This document shows, piece by piece, positions 12,994 to 13,061 of a stretch of 13,061 nt of DNA (position 1 is its first letter; each line of letters starts with the position of its first letter). The notes beneath the pieces are model-generated. The model made no database searches. It was not told the origin of the DNA and saw nothing but the letters and a program-made list of their open reading frames with translations. The position numbers were made by a program, and so were the translations under genes. Source of the stretch: an uncultured Ellagibacter sp. (GTDB lineage Bacteria > Actinomycetota > Coriobacteriia > Coriobacteriales > Eggerthellaceae); the NCBI GenBank assembly GCA_934661105.1, contig CAKUIV010000047.1, forward strand, positions 1 through 13,061, in the 5' to 3' direction.

Positions 12994-13061
12994 CTATAGA
13001 TTGTCGCGAACCCAGGAAATGTTCGACATGATAGCGGCGATAAGCTCGTCGACATCGTCGA
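12994..13061 (-). CDS. C-terminal end of a gene entering from the right edge
   Basis: The minus strand shows 21 codons ending in TAG (12996-12994), reading DDVDELIAAIMSNISWVRDNL. The mix of acidic and hydrophobic residues looks like a real amphipathic C-terminal helix. The stop is followed by a well-formed terminator, which supports this frame over the two others. Too little is visible to name the product. Confidence 0.55.
   Translation of the reverse strand, partial: DDVDELIAAIMSNISWVRDNL

Overview
The window reads as ordinary chromosome from a high-GC, probably anaerobic actinobacterium. I favour Coriobacteriia/Eggerthellaceae. That placement is an inference from GC-rich codon use, a LuxR-type regulator fused to a large membrane domain (abundant in Eggerthella, Slackia and relatives), and the general look of the proteins. 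No rRNA, tRNA, CRISPR array, transposase or phage gene is visible.

Left to right: (1) On the minus strand, def (peptide deformylase) and fmt (Met-tRNA formyltransferase) sit end to end. The start of a further gene overlaps the end of fmt and is cut by the left edge. This is the classic translation-initiation/N-formyl-methionine operon, with a candidate promoter just upstream of def. (2) An nfeD and SPFH/stomatin (QmcA-like) membrane pair on the minus strand has its own extended -10 promoter and a strong intrinsic terminator. (3) A 339-bp gene-free stretch (3199-3537) holds a roughly 157-bp element with long inverted-repeat arms and two internal hairpins. (4) An unrecognised multi-pass membrane protein gene is followed 12 nt later by dnaG (primase) on the minus strand. 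It is divergent from dgt (HD-domain dNTP triphosphohydrolase) on the plus strand, and the shared intergenic region carries a perfect 8-bp dyad. (5) rnhA (RNase HI) converges on dgt. (6) A two-gene minus-strand unit encodes a small GxxxG-containing, hydrophobic-N-terminus protein (86 aa) and, 5 nt later, an atypical P1B metal ATPase (693 aa). The canonical CPC/SPC transmembrane motif is replaced by Tyr-Ser-Cys-Ala-Leu-Lys. (7) A 511-aa membrane-bound LuxR-family regulator. (8) tatA (twin-arginine translocase pore subunit), with its own terminator. (9) A striking alternating hairpin/terminator, and the last 21 codons of a gene entering from the right edge.

Most genes are housekeeping: replication (dnaG, rnhA, dgt), translation start (def, fmt) and the envelope (nfeD/SPFH, tatA). 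The most interesting part is the small-protein plus atypical P1B-ATPase pair at 8200-10547. Its organisation and motifs resemble the FezA/FezB type of genes that build ferrosomes (membrane-bounded iron storage organelles). This is inferred from remembered family features and not proved here. It is preceded by a leader of about 160 nt with a perfect TATAAT and several short repeats. The structured inverted-repeat element at 3306-3462 is the best candidate for an undescribed non-coding or mobile element.
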